Notes under the pieces: model-generated | What the model was told of the DNA's origin: nothing | The model's input: only the letters and a program-made list of their open reading frames with translations | The model's database searches: none | Translations under genes and position numbers: made by a program | Shown: positions 26,420 through 35,840 of the stretch, piece after piece | How positions within the stretch are numbered: the first letter of the stretch is position 1 | Layout of the letters: each line of letters begins with the position of its first letter | Assembly (NCBI GenBank): GCA_963834875.1 | Contig: CAWIDG010000015.1 | Coordinates: 89,607-153,606, forward strand | Origin: DATAGF01 sp963834875 | GTDB lineage: Bacteria > Actinomycetota > Thermoleophilia > Miltoncostaeales > Miltoncostaeaceae | Length of the DNA: 64,000 bases | Reading direction: 5' to 3'

Positions 26420-26995
26420 GTGGTCCGGCTGACGCGCATCTACACCCGCCTGGGCGACGAGGGCGACACCCACCTGGGCGACATGAGCCGGGCGCGCAAG
26501 ACGAGCCCGCGCGTCGTGGCCTACGGGGACGTGGACGAGCTCAACTCGGCGCTCGGCGTCGCCCGCGCCGAGGGGCTGCCGGGCGCGGTCAACGGCTGGC
26601 TGCGCGTCATCCAGAACGACCTCTTCGACGTCGGCGCCGACCTCTGCGTGCCGGGCGGCCAGGGCGAGGGGGCGCGCCTGCGCGTCACGGGCGCCCAGGT
26701 GGAGCGGCTGGAGGGCTGGTGCGACGAGGTCAACGAGACGCTGGAGCCGCTCACGAGCTTCGTCCTGCCCGCCGGGACCCGCGCGGCGGCCGCCCTGCAC
26801 CTGGCGCGGGCGATCTGCCGCCGCGCCGAGCGCTCGGCGGTCGCCCTCGCCGACGCCGAGCCCGTGACGCCCGAGGCGCTCGCCTACCTGAACCGGCTCT
26901 CCGACCTGCTGTTCATCCTGGCCCGAGCCGCCAACCGGGAGGAGGGCCGGGACGACGTCCTCTGGACCCCGGGGGAGGGCCGCTCGGAGGGGTGA
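26420..26995 (+). CDS. PduO-type cob(I)alamin adenosyltransferase
   Basis: 191 residues; transfers the adenosyl group of ATP to cob(I)alamin. The N-terminal ATP motif TRIYTRLGDEGDTHLGDMSRARKTS, YGDVDELNSALGVAR, FVLPAGTRAAAALHLARAICRRAER and YLNRLSDLLFILAR are all characteristic. GTG 26420 lies 6 bases after a -10-like TACGCT (26408-26413), suggesting a leaderless message. No other cobalamin gene is nearby. Confidence 0.94.
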   Translation: MVRLTRIYTRLGDEGDTHLGDMSRARKTSPRVVAYGDVDELNSALGVARAEGLPGAVNGWLRVIQNDLFDVGADLCVPGGQGEGARLRVTGAQVERLEGWCDEVNETLEPLTSFVLPAGTRAAAALHLARAICRRAERSAVALADAEPVTPEALAYLNRLSDLLFILARAANREEGRDDVLWTPGEGRSEG

Positions 26996-27004
26996 GCGTG
27001 CGCC

Positions 27005-28435
27005 TCAGGCCGGCGTGAGCACGATCCGCCGGGCCGCGGGGTCCACGGCGACCAGGCGCACGCGGATCTCGTCGCCCGGCCGCGGGCCCTCGCGGTCGAG
27101 CGTCGCCTGGACCGCGGGCTCGGCGATCTGCACGACCGGCCGGTCGTCGCGCACGTCGACCACCACGGCGGCGAAGGTCTCGCCGACGCGCGGGGCGAGG
27201 GTCACGGCCTCGACGTAGTCCAGGGCGGCCCGCTCGGCGGACCGGGCGCGCGATCCCGTCTCGCGCATGACGTCCGGCATCGACGGCAGCGCCTCGAGCG
27301 CCCACCGGGGCGGAGCGGCTCCCCGGCTCAGCGCGAGCACGACCTCGTTGGCGACCCTGTCGGCCAGGCGCCGGATCGGGGCCGTGACGTGGGCGTAGGG
27401 GGCCGCGATGGCCGCGTGGGCCGGGGGGCCGCCGCCGCCGGAGCGGGCGTCCCAGACGGCGTACCCCGCGCCTCCGAGGGCGCGCGAGGCCCGGACGGCG
27501 AAGGCCGCGTGCCCCGGCCGGACCGGGTCGAGGCCGCGCACGACCTCGCCGTACGAGGCGCCCTCCGGCCAGCGCACGCCCAGGGCCCGGGCGCTGTGGC
27601 GGAGGCCCTCGAGGGCCCGGGGCTCGGCCGGCGCGAGGGTGCGGAACAGCCCGATCCCGCCCTCGGCCATGATGCGCGCGGCGCACATCCCGGTCAGCAG
27701 CGAGATCTGGGCGTTCCAGCCCTCCACCGGCAGCGGCGTCTCGTAGCGCAGCGCGTAGCCGCCGCCCTGCCGGACGACCTCCTGGACGGGCACCGTGAGG
27801 CTGACCCCGCCGCGCTCGACCTCGCGCGCCAGCCGCAGCATCCCGACCTCGCGCAGCGCGGCGAGGGTCTCGTCGCGGCCCTCGTCGATCGCCTCCTGCG
27901 CCTCGCTGTAGGCCAGCGCCCGCCGGCTCCGCACCACCGCGCGCTCGAGCGCGACCGACCGCTCGCGGCCCTCCGCGTCGAGGTCGACCGTCCAGAGCAG
28001 CGCCGGCCGGTCGGCGTCCGGCAGCAGGCTGGCGGCGCCCTCGCCGATCGCGTCGGGGTGCAGCGGTGAGCGGCGATCGGGCATGTAGACCGTGACGCCG
28101 CGCTCCCGGGCGGCCTCGTCCACCGGCCCTCCGGGGGACACGAACGCCGCGAGGTCCGCGATGGCATAGCGGACGCGGAACCCGGCCCCACGGCGCTCGA
28201 CGAGGACCGCCTGATCCAGGTCGCGCGAGCCGGGCGGGTCGATGGTCACGAGGTCGAGGCCGCGCCTGTCGACCCGCTCGTCGGGCGCGGGGCCTCCGGC
28301 GGCGGCGGCCTCCGCCTCGCGAAGCGCCCCGGCCGGGTGCTCGCCGGGGATCCCCATCTCCTCCCGGATCCGGTCGAAGCCCTCGGCGAGCCGTGCCGCC
28401 GCCGGGGCGGCGCGCAGCGCGGGAGCCGGGGTCAC
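27005..28435 (-). CDS. RNB-domain (RNase II/R-type) ribonuclease
   Basis: About 476 residues of mostly RNB catalytic domain: LVTIDPPGSRDLDQAV (metal-binding Asp cluster), YAIADLAAFVSPGGPVDEAARERGVTVYMPDRRSPLHP, SLLTGMCAARIM, and the basic YAHVTAPIRRLADRVAN. A short C-terminal beta-barrel (VGETFAAVVVDVRDDRPVVQI...) resembles an S1-like domain; N-terminal cold-shock domains of full RNase R are missing. It is a 3'-5' exoribonuclease by family. GTG 28435 lies 19 bases after the oxidoreductase stop on the same strand. Confidence 0.9.
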   Translation of the reverse strand: MTPAPALRAAPAAARLAEGFDRIREEMGIPGEHPAGALREAEAAAAGGPAPDERVDRRGLDLVTIDPPGSRDLDQAVLVERRGAGFRVRYAIADLAAFVSPGGPVDEAARERGVTVYMPDRRSPLHPDAIGEGAASLLPDADRPALLWTVDLDAEGRERSVALERAVVRSRRALAYSEAQEAIDEGRDETLAALREVGMLRLAREVERGGVSLTVPVQEVVRQGGGYALRYETPLPVEGWNAQISLLTGMCAARIMAEGGIGLFRTLAPAEPRALEGLRHSARALGVRWPEGASYGEVVRGLDPVRPGHAAFAVRASRALGGAGYAVWDARSGGGGPPAHAAIAAPYAHVTAPIRRLADRVANEVVLALSRGAAPPRWALEALPSMPDVMRETGSRARSAERAALDYVEAVTLAPRVGETFAAVVVDVRDDRPVVQIAEPAVQATLDREGPRPGDEIRVRLVAVDPAARRIVLTPA

Positions 28436-28454
28436 GCTCGGCTCGCCGGCGACC

Positions 28455-29462
28455 TCAGAACGCGCCCCGTCCTGACACGGCGATGGCGACCTTCCCCTGG
28501 CGTGGTGTCCCAGCATGTGGGCGACCGCCTTCGCGGCCTCGGCGAGCGGGTAGACCTCGTCGATGACCACCTTGACGTCGCCGGACTCGAGGAGCGCCGC
28601 GAGGGCTTCCAGGTTCTCGCGGTCCACGACGCAGGTGACGAACCGCACATCGGTCGAGCCCCTCCCCATCAGCGGCCGCCCGCGCCATCCTCGGCAGTCC
28701 GGCGAAAGCGCCTCCCGTGTTCCCCACGCTGTTCGGAATGAGCGTCCCGGTGGGCGTCAGCACCCGGGCCGTCGCCGAGGGCGGGTGGTTCATCACGTTG
28801 TCGAGGATGACGTCGTAGCGCCGCTCGCCGCGGGTGAAGTCCTCCTGCGTGTAGTCGATGACGTGATCCGCGCCGAGGGAGCCGACCAGCTCGAGGTTCC
28901 TGGTGCTGCACACGCCGGTGACGTCCGCGCCGAGCGCCCGGGCGATCTGCACGGCGAGCGTCCCGACGCCTCCCGACGCGCCGTTGATCAGGACGCGGGT
29001 CCCCGGTCCGGCCCTGCCCACGTCCCGGATGGCGATCAGCGCCGTGAGGCCCGACATGACGGATGCGGCGGCCTCTTCGAAGGTGAGCCCGCGGGGCTTC
29101 TTGATGAGCTGGGACGCCGGGACGACCGTGTGCTCGGCGAAGGTGCCCGACGTGGCGAGGGCGCCGGCCCACGACGACCCGAACACCTCGTCGCCGGGCC
29201 GGAGGTCGGTCACGTTCGTGCCGACGGCCTCCACGACCCCGGCGACATCGGTTCCCCGCACCGGGGTCCGTGGCCCCCGCAGCCCGGATCTCAGCCGGAG
29301 GATGTACGGGACCCCGGTCACCGTGATCCAGTCCGGGGTGTTCACGCTGGTCGCCCGCACCCGGATCAGGACGTCGTCGTCGCCGACCGGCGGTCGGTCG
29401 ATCTCCTCCAGCCGGAGCACCCGCTCGGGCGCTCCGTACCGGTCCTGGACGATGGCCTTCAT
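28455..29462 (-). CDS. NAD(P)-dependent zinc-independent quinone oxidoreductase (MDR superfamily), frameshifted
   Basis: MKAIVQDRYGAPERVLRLEEIDRP, DVLIRVRATSVNTPDW, the VRGTDVAGVVEAVG segment, and the Rossmann motif GASGGVGTLAVQIARALGADVTGVCS mark a medium-chain reductase that lacks structural zinc cysteines. The sense leaves the first frame near 28675 (GLPRMARA to LMGRGSTDVRFVTCVVDRE) and returns near 28492, where one missing G in GGGG restores GKVAIAVSGRGAF and the TGA at 28455. Restored length is about 335 residues. A GGAGGCGCG ribosome binding site precedes the ATG. Substrate unknown. Confidence 0.82.
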   Translation of the reverse strand: MKAIVQDRYGAPERVLRLEEIDRPPVGDDDVLIRVRATSVNTPDWITVTGVPYILRLRSGLRGPRTPVRGTDVAGVVEAVGTNVTDLRPGDEVFGSSWAGALATSGTFAEHTVVPASQLIKKPRGLTFEEAAASVMSGLTALIAIRDVGRAGPGTRVLINGASGGVGTLAVQIARALGADVTGVCSTRNLELVGSLGADHVIDYTQEDFTRGERRYDVILDNVMNHPPSATARVLTPTGTLIPNSVGNTGGAFAGLPRMARAAADGEGLDRCAVRHLRRGPREPGSPRGAPRVRRRQGGHRRGLPARRGREGGRPHAGTPRQGKVAIAVSGRGAF

Positions 29463-29498
29463 CGCGCCTCCGTCTCCATGTGCGGTGAACGACGCCGA

Positions 29499-30170
29499 TC
29501 ACCGGCCGCTCGCCGAGAAGTGCTGGTAGTCCACGATCGAGCTCCAGCGGCCGCCCCAGCCCCAGCCGACGGCGTCGAACGCCTCGACCAGGGCGCCTCC
29601 CTCGACGGCCGTCCCCGGCCGCGGCGGCGACCGGTCGAGGTAGGCGACGCTCGCCCGGTGCGAGGTGCGGCCGCCCGAGACGTACGGATTCTCGATCGGG
29701 TTGATGTCGATCGCCCGCCCGTAGGCGTGCTCGGACCAGCGCGACGAGCCCGTGGCCGAGCGGCAGTTGAAGGCGGAGGTGTTGTCGGCCTCGATGCTGG
29801 CGAAGTCGTCGCCCCCGTAGGCCTGGATCGGCCGCATGCGCCGGATCGGGAAGCGCGCCCGGTAGAGCGCCCGGAAGGCCGTCACCACGTCGCGCGCCGC
29901 GCTGTGGTGAACCACGAGGGCCCCGCGCCGGGCGCGCCCGTCGAAGCCCACGAAGGAGAGGCTGACGTGGCGCAGGGCGGAGAGCCCGACCGGGCATCCG
30001 CGCCGCCAGACGCTCGGGGTCATGTCGGCGCGCTCGGACGGCGAGATGGCCCGCACGACGGCCCGGAACTCGGGGGGCGAGGCCGCCGCCGCCGTCGGCG
30101 CGACGGCGCCGGTCAGGGCGAGCGCCAGCAGCAGCGGCAGCGCGCGCGACGGGCGGGGGAGGCCGGTCAC
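29499..30170 (-). CDS. Secreted M15-type D,D-carboxypeptidase-like protein
   Basis: GTG 30170 gives a typical signal peptide (RALPLLLALALTGAVAPTAAAA). The C-terminal half has the peptidase M15/VanY zinc motifs: SEHAYGRAIDIN (His and Asp ligands) and WSSIVDYQHF near the end (third ligand). Such enzymes trim or crosslink-edit peptidoglycan peptides. The GTG overlaps a TGA that would end the upstream transporter gene (GTGA), which supports this start over a longer one at 30203. Confidence 0.8.
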   Translation of the reverse strand: MTGLPRPSRALPLLLALALTGAVAPTAAAASPPEFRAVVRAISPSERADMTPSVWRRGCPVGLSALRHVSLSFVGFDGRARRGALVVHHSAARDVVTAFRALYRARFPIRRMRPIQAYGGDDFASIEADNTSAFNCRSATGSSRWSEHAYGRAIDINPIENPYVSGGRTSHRASVAYLDRSPPRPGTAVEGGALVEAFDAVGWGWGGRWSSIVDYQHFSASGR

Positions 30171-31155
30171 GGTGAGGGACCGTAGCGCCCGCAACCTGCG
30201 CACCGTCGCGATGCTGTTGCAGCGGCGGATCGCGAGACAGGGCGGGCCGGCCGCGGAGCGGCAGGCCGGCAGGCCCGGCCGCGGGCGAGCGGCGCCAGTC
30301 GAGCCAGACCTTGGCGGCCGTCGCGCCCAGGATCAGGGCGCCGCCGGCGATCGCCACGCCGCTCGGGACCTCCCCGTGGACGAGCCAGGCCCACACCGGG
30401 CTCAGCGCCGGCTCGACCAGCAGGAGCAGCGACACCTCGAAGGCGGGCACGTGGCGCACGGCCGCGGTCAGCAGGAGGTACGCCAGCCCGATCTGGACGA
30501 CGCCCAGGTAGATGATCAGCGCCCAGTCGCGGGCGTCGCCCGACAGCGGCAGGGCCCACGGGAGGCAGACCGCGAAGGCGATCAGGTTGCCGGCCACGGC
30601 CGCCCCGGCCGCGGCCTGGACGCCGCCCTCCTCCCGGCCCACCCAGCGGAGCCCGAGAAGGGTCGCCGCCCAGGTCACGCCGGAGATCAGGGCCAGGGCG
30701 TCGCCGAGGCCGGGCCTCGGCGCGGTCTCGACGGCCTCCTGGGGGCCGAACGCCACCATCGCCAGCCCGGCGACGATCACGAGCATCACGGCGACGTCGG
30801 CGCCGCGCACGCGCTCGTGGAGCAGCACGATGCCCGCGATCAGCACGTAGAGCGGGGCGGTGCTCTGCAGGAAGATCGCGTTGGCCGCCGTGGTCTGCTT
30901 GTTCGCCAGGACGAACAGGATCACGGTCGCCGCGTAGGCGGCGCCCACGATCCAGGTGCGGCGGGTCCAGTTGCGGCGGGAGCCGGGCACGGCCACCGCG
31001 ATCACGGCCGCGGCCACCCCCGACCGCAGCGAGGCGACCTCCAGCGCGCCCCGGATCCCGACGTAGTCGGTGGACTTGATGGCGGTCCCGCCCGTGGAGA
31101 ACAGGGCCGCGGCGCCGATCACCTGCAGCCGCGCGAGACGCGCCGGGTCGGTCAC
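30167..31155 (-). CDS. EamA/DMT-family transporter, probable frameshift near the end
   Basis: Ten predicted membrane helices in two EamA repeats: LQVIGAAALFSTGGTAIK at the start, FLQSTAPLYVLIAGIVLLHERV closing the first repeat, and LLLLVEPALSPVWAWLVHGEVPSG closing the second, a signature of drug/metabolite exporters. The conserved part ends at about residue 308 (KVWLDWRR). In its own frame no stop follows for 1.5 kb. Another frame has TGA 30169-30167, exactly overlapping the next start, so one base is probably wrong between about 30290 and 30170. Substrate unknown. Confidence 0.75.
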
Positions 31156-31177
31156 CGCTCCGCCCGGCGAGGACGAC

Positions 31178-32353
31178 CTAGGGTCGAACCGCTCCCATGT
31201 AGTCGCTGCGCTCGCCCAGGTTGGAGACCTTCACGACGTCGCCCGTCTGCGGCGCGTGGACGTACTGGCCGCCGCCGATGTAGATGCCCATGTGGCCGCC
31301 GCCGTTGAAGAACACCATGTCGCCGGCGGCGAGCTGGCCGCTGCCGACCTTGGGGAACTGGTTCCAGATGGCGCCGGTGTAGTGGGGGACGCTCTTGCCG
31401 ACCCCGGCATACGCGTAGGAGGCCAGGCCGCTGCAGTCGAAGCCCCCGGGGCCGGCCCCGCCCCACACGTAGGGGGTGCCCAGCTGCTGCATGGCGATCG
31501 CGACCGCGGCGGAGTTCCCGTCGCCGCTGGGCAGCGGCGCCGTGGCCACCGCCGGGGCCGCTCCGCCCGCCGCCGGCGCCCCCGGCGTGCCGCCCCCGCC
31601 GCCCTGGGCTGCTGCGGCGGCCGCGGCGGCCTGGCGCGCCTGGGCGATGGCGGCCTGCTGGGCGGCGATCTGGCGCTGGCGCTCCTCCTCGGCCCGGATC
31701 ATCTGGGCGAGCTCGCCCTTGACGTTCTCGAGGACGGCGGCCCGCTGCGCCAGCAGGCCCTCGACCCTCTCCTTGTACTGGCGCGTCTGCTCGACGAACG
31801 CCTCGACCTTCTTCTGGTCGATGAGCAGCTGCGCCCGCAGCGCCTCGAGGCGGGCCTTGTTCTCCTCGAGCGTCTTGACGACGCTCGCGTCCTGCTGGCC
31901 GACCTGGTCGAGGAGCTCGATCTGGTCGGCGGCGGCGCTGATGCTCCCGCTGTTGATGATGACCTCGGCGAGCGTGGGCTCGGGCGTCGCGTAGATGTCG
32001 CGGAGCCGCCCGGCCAGGACCCTCTCGGACTCCTTGAGGTCCTGCACGGTGCCCCGGATCTGCCGCTTGTTCTGGGCGATCCGCTGCTTGACGAGGCCCA
32101 GCTCGTAGCGCGCCCCGTTGTAGGCCTCGGCGGCGCGCTCGACCTCGGCGTCGATCGCCGCGAGCTCGGCCTGGATCGCCTCGACCTGCGCCCGCTTCTG
32201 CTGGATCGCCGCCGGCTCCGGGGTGGCGACGCCCACTCCGAAGACGAGGAGCGCAGCGGCAACGAGGGCCGACAGGCCGATGACGAACGGGGAACGCCGG
32301 GGTCTCAGAAAGCGAGTCTCCTGCGCGTTTACGGGGGAATCGGGCCCGGGCAT
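31178..32353 (-). CDS. Coiled-coil NlpC/P60 peptidoglycan endopeptidase
   Basis: About 391 residues: a signal/anchor segment (FVIGLSALVAAALLVFGVGVA), a long coiled coil (about 45-240; QQKRAQVEAIQAELAAIDAEVERAAEAYN ... EERQRQIAAQQAAIAQ), an Ala/Gly/Pro linker and a C-terminal NlpC/P60 domain with catalytic Cys in GGFDCSGLASYAYA and His in GGHMGIYIGGGQYVHAPQ. This is the RipA/CwlO-like layout used for cell separation hydrolases. ATG 32353 is chosen because it leaves a normal-length export signal. Divergent from an M23 family protein. Confidence 0.92.
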   Translation of the reverse strand: MPGPDSPVNAQETRFLRPRRSPFVIGLSALVAAALLVFGVGVATPEPAAIQQKRAQVEAIQAELAAIDAEVERAAEAYNGARYELGLVKQRIAQNKRQIRGTVQDLKESERVLAGRLRDIYATPEPTLAEVIINSGSISAAADQIELLDQVGQQDASVVKTLEENKARLEALRAQLLIDQKKVEAFVEQTRQYKERVEGLLAQRAAVLENVKGELAQMIRAEEERQRQIAAQQAAIAQARQAAAAAAAAQGGGGGTPGAPAAGGAAPAVATAPLPSGDGNSAAVAIAMQQLGTPYVWGGAGPGGFDCSGLASYAYAGVGKSVPHYTGAIWNQFPKVGSGQLAAGDMVFFNGGGHMGIYIGGGQYVHAPQTGDVVKVSNLGERSDYMGAVRP

Positions 32354-32402
32354 GGCCCTGTGCGACCCGGGCAAGTTACCAGCCAAGGCCCGTCGCGCAA
32401 GA

Positions 32403-32424
32403 GGCGAATGTGAAGGGATTCGCC
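32403..32424. repeat. Inverted repeat between divergent cell-wall hydrolase genes
   Basis: GGCGAAT-gtgaaggg-ATTCGCC, a perfect 7-bp stem with an 8-base loop, midway in the 129-bp gap between the NlpC/P60 and M23 genes. Could be an operator or an RNA hairpin in the NlpC leader. I see no known riboswitch in this gap. Confidence 0.5.
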
Positions 32425-32482
32425 CATTTAACGAACGCCGCACGTCGTTGAAGGCGTCCGGCGCGACCTCCATCATGGCTCC

Positions 32483-33859
32483 GTGGCGCGCCCCCTCACC
32501 CTCGCCGCGGTGAGCCTGGCAGCGGTCCTCGCCGCGCTGGGCTCCCTGGCCGCCGGAGCCCCCTCCGGCACCGCCGGCGCCGCGACGGCGACGGGATACG
32601 CGGCCCTGCTGCCGGGGGGCACCCAGGGCGCCGCGAGCGCCGCGTCGACCGGGCCGATGGAGCGGTCGGCGAGCGTCGGCGGCCTCCGCCCGGCCGGGGG
32701 CGGCACGATCGGGGGGGTCGAGGTGCTGGTCGGCGCCGCGCCGGACGGCCCCCAGGGCACCGCAGAGGGCACGATCCGGGCCTACGGCCTCGGCCTGCTG
32801 GACGGGCGGGTCTCGATATCCGGAATCCGCTTGTCAGCACGGGCCACGGCAGGCCCTGCCGGCGTGGAGGCCGGGCTCACGGAGGCCGTCGTCGAGGGCC
32901 TGACGATCGACGGCCAGGCCGTGGCCGCCGGTCCGGGCAGCCGGGTGGAGGTGGCGGGGATCGGCGCCCTGGTCTTCCTCGAGAGCGTCTCCGACGGCGC
33001 CGGGGGGCTTCGGGCCAACGCCCTGAGGGTCGAGGTCACCGACCCGCAGGCCGCCTCGGTGATCGGGCAGCCGTTCGTGATCGGCCACCTCGACCTGTCC
33101 GCGGTCGCGGGCGCGGAGGAGCCCGCGCCCGTCGCGCCGAGCGAGCCGGCCACCTCGCCGGCCGAGCCGGCGGCCCCGTCGCCGCGGCCCCGGGCGCCGA
33201 ACCGGCCCCGGCCCCGGACCGAGCAGGAGCCCCCCTCGAGCGCGCCGCTCCCGGCGCCCGGCGGGATCGGCCTCCCCCGGCGCGAGGTCCCGGAGATCGC
33301 CCTCCCCGACGACCAGGGCTACGTCTTCCCGGTCTACGGCGAAGCGAGCTTCGCCGACGACTACGGCGCGCCGCGGGCGGTCACGGGCTGGCACCACGGG
33401 AACGACGTCTTCGCGCCCACCGGCACGCCGGTGCTGGCGGTCGCGGACGGCACGCTCTCGCGAGTCGGCATCAACAACCTCGGCGGAAACCGCCTGTGGC
33501 TGACCGACGGGATCGGCAACGAGTTCTACTACGCGCACCTCTCGGCCTACGCGCCGGCGTCGGTGTCCGGCGCCCGGGTGCGCGCCGGCCAGGTGATCGG
33601 CTTCGTCGGCAACACCGGGCAGGCGATCACCACGCCGCCCCACCTGCACTTCGAGGTGCACCCGCAGGGTGGCGACAGCGTGAACCCGTACCCCTACCTG
33701 CTCGCGTGGCAGCGCGGGAGCGACATCCCGCTCGCCTTCCGCCAGGCCGCCGCCTCGCCCTCGCCGGCGCCGGCCGTCGGCGCCGTCCTCGTCAACGGCA
33801 TCCCCGAGATCGACACGCCGTCCGACCCCGCCCCGGGGCCGGCGGTGCCGGTCTCCTAG
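32483..33859 (+). CDS. Secreted M23-family (LytM-like) metallopeptidase
   Basis: 458 residues. Signal peptide (LTLAAVSLAAVLAALGSLAAGA), a beta-rich N-terminal region with a choice-of-anchor-like pattern (about 30-215), a Pro-rich linker (about 215-265), then an M23 domain with zinc ligands in TGWHHGNDVFAPTGTPVLAVADG and PPHLHFEVHPQGG, and the central FVGNTGQAITT. All active-site residues (H, D, HxH) are present, so it should cut peptide crosslinks, unlike degenerate activators. GTG start. Confidence 0.9.
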   Translation: MARPLTLAAVSLAAVLAALGSLAAGAPSGTAGAATATGYAALLPGGTQGAASAASTGPMERSASVGGLRPAGGGTIGGVEVLVGAAPDGPQGTAEGTIRAYGLGLLDGRVSISGIRLSARATAGPAGVEAGLTEAVVEGLTIDGQAVAAGPGSRVEVAGIGALVFLESVSDGAGGLRANALRVEVTDPQAASVIGQPFVIGHLDLSAVAGAEEPAPVAPSEPATSPAEPAAPSPRPRAPNRPRPRTEQEPPSSAPLPAPGGIGLPRREVPEIALPDDQGYVFPVYGEASFADDYGAPRAVTGWHHGNDVFAPTGTPVLAVADGTLSRVGINNLGGNRLWLTDGIGNEFYYAHLSAYAPASVSGARVRAGQVIGFVGNTGQAITTPPHLHFEVHPQGGDSVNPYPYLLAWQRGSDIPLAFRQAAASPSPAPAVGAVLVNGIPEIDTPSDPAPGPAVPVS

Positions 33860-34992
33860 CTCGGGGCGGGCCACCGAGGCGCCGATCTCGTCGAGCACCT
33901 CGCGCGTGTGCTCGCCCAGCCGCGGCGCGGGGCGCACGGTGCGGGCGGGCGTGCGCGAGAACCTCATCGGCGGACCGGTCACGAGCTCGGGCCCGAGGGT
34001 GGGGTCCTCGACCTCCACCACGAGGCCGATCTCCCGCGCGTCCGGGTGGTCGAGCAGCGAGAGGGGCCGGTCGCTCACGCGCCGTGCGGCAGGCCGGCGG
34101 CCGAGAGCCGCTCGCGCCAGGTCGCGGTGGTCTCGGACGCGAGCCGGGCGCCGAGCAGCTCGGCCAGCTCGTCCGAGTGGCGCGCGCGGGCGGGCAGGGT
34201 CGCGAAGCGCTCGTCGTCCGCGAGCTCGTCGAGGCCGAGCGCGGCGAACAGGCGCAGCGTGCATGCTGGGCGCATAGCAGGCGAGCGCGATGGCGCCGTC
34301 CGCGGTGGGGTAGGGGCGGTAGCAGCGCGTCGACGAAGCGGTTGAAGATCGGCTCGCCGCTCCCATCGCGGATCAGGCGGTGGGCGGCGAGCGCCGCCGC
34401 GGCCTCGAGCAGGGAGGTCTCCACGGCCTGCCCGCGGCCGCTGCGCTCGCGCTCGTAGAGGGCGGCGAGGATCCCGGCGACCATCACGAAGGGCGCGATC
34501 GTGTCGTGCACCGGCACCGGCACGACGCGGCCGCCGTTCGCCGCCACGAGGCCGCGTCTCGCACTGGAGGGCCACGTCGGTGCCGCGCCGGCCGCGGGGG
34601 CCGAACGCCGACAGCGAGCAGTGGATCAGGCGCGGGTTGCGCGCCAGGGCCTCCTCGGCGCCCGCGCCGAGGCGCTCGGCGACGCCCGGGGAGAAGCTGT
34701 GCACCAGGACGTCGGCGCCGTCGATGAGCGCGCCGAGCGCCTCGCGGCCCTCCGCGGTGCGCAGGTCGAGGACGATCCCCCGCTTGTCGCGGTTGGCCGC
34801 GTGGAACTGGCGGCTCTCGCCGTCGACGTCGTCAACGCGGCGCCACTCGTCGCCGGACGGCGGCTCGACCTTCACGACGTCGGCCCCGAGCTGGCCGAGC
34901 GTCATGGTCGCGAGCGGGCCGCCGAGGTGGTGGGTCAGGTCGACCACGCGGATCCCGGCGAGCGGGCCGGCGGCGGGGATGGGATCGGACAC
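33856..34992 (-). CDS. CaiB/BaiF-type CoA-transferase, frameshifted
   Basis: GTG 34992 begins SDPIPAAGPLAGIRVVDLTHHLGGPLATMTLGQLGADVVKVEPPSGDEWR, the class III CoA-transferase opening; NRDKRGIVLDLRTAEGREAL and the following FSPGVAERLG region (with the nucleophile Asp expected downstream) are typical. The sense then moves between frames near 34560 (VHDTIAPFVMVAGILAALYERERSGRGQAVETSLLEAAA), 34290 (LRLFAALGLDELADDERF) and 34080 (VSDRPLSLLDHPDAREIGLV), ending around TAG 33858-33856. With three or more shifts the exact end is uncertain. It moves CoA between carboxylic acids; substrate unknown. Confidence 0.7.
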
Positions 34993-35840
34993 GGCGGACC
35001 TCCGGGGCGATGGTGCGATGACGCTCTCATCCTCGCCGCCGCGCGCCAACCCCTCGTCCCGCGGCGCGTCACGCCCCCGTCAAGCGCCCGGCCCGCCCGT
35101 CTGCCATCCTCCCCTGGTGCGCTCAGGTGCGCCGCCAGGAACGCCTCCACCGCTCGGCTGACGGCGACCGGCGCCTCGTGCCCGAGCGCGTGGGCCGCGG
35201 CCGGGACGACGGCCACGCGCGCCGGGCCCCCCGCGCTGCGGCGCAGGTCCTCGGCCCAGCGGGTGGTCGTCAGCGTGTCGCGGCTGCCGCGCACGATCAG
35301 GAGTGGGGAGCGGACGCCGCCGACGAGGCGGTCGAGCGGGATGTCTGCCGCCTCGCGCAGGGTCTCGATGACGCGCCTCGGACCGGCGCGGAGGTAGTCG
35401 CGGATGCCGCACCCCACCAGCGACGGGCGCTCCATCGTCGCGTCGACCGTCAGGCGCAGCAGCATCTGGGCGAGGGGCGGGCCGAAGCGGCGGTCGAAGG
35501 CTGGGCTGAGGAAGACGACCGCGGAGACCTGGTCGGGCCGGGCCGCGGCGACGAGCGCGGCGACGTGGCAGCCGTACGAGTGGCCCAGCAGCACGACCGG
35601 CTCCAGCCCGCGGGCGTCCAGCAGCCCCCGCACCGCGTCGCCGATCTCGGCGGTCGTCCAGATCCGCTCCGACGCGCTGCGGCCGAAGCCCGGCAGGTCG
35701 CAGCTCACGATCCGCCGGCGCGCGGCCAGCCGCTCGGCCAGCGGCCGGAGGCTCGCCGCGGAGACCCCGAGGCCGTGCAGCATGACGACCGGCTCAATTC
35801 CTGCCCGGCCCGTGCCGAGGATCTGAGAGTGGATCGACAC
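34935..35840 (-). CDS. Alpha/beta hydrolase
   Basis: VVMLHGLGVSAASLRPLAERL (oxyanion HG), CDLPGFGRS, nucleophile elbow LLGHSYGCHVAALVA, acid region LIVRGSRDTLTTTRWAEDL and the His in AAAHALGHEAP mark a standard serine hydrolase of about 235 residues. The frame stays open past the expected end near 35110 into the CoA-transferase start, ending only at 34935, so the C-terminal 60 residues are dubious (possible frameshift). GTG 35840 is the probable start and overlaps the start of the opposite-strand hydrolase. Confidence 0.75.
   Translation of the reverse strand: MSIHSQILGTGRAGIEPVVMLHGLGVSAASLRPLAERLAARRRIVSCDLPGFGRSASERIWTTAEIGDAVRGLLDARGLEPVVLLGHSYGCHVAALVAAARPDQVSAVVFLSPAFDRRFGPPLAQMLLRLTVDATMERPSLVGCGIRDYLRAGPRRVIETLREAADIPLDRLVGGVRSPLLIVRGSRDTLTTTRWAEDLRRSAGGPARVAVVPAAAHALGHEAPVAVSRAVEAFLAAHLSAPGEDGRRAGRALDGGVTRRGTRGWRAAARMRASSHHRPGGPPCPIPSPPPARSPGSAWST

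Noticed and set aside
28669..30166. Transporter fused to the M15 peptidase and oxidoreductase in one long frame
   Set aside because: Downstream of residue ~308 the frame is a shadow of two well-supported genes in other frames; a lost stop by a base error is simpler.
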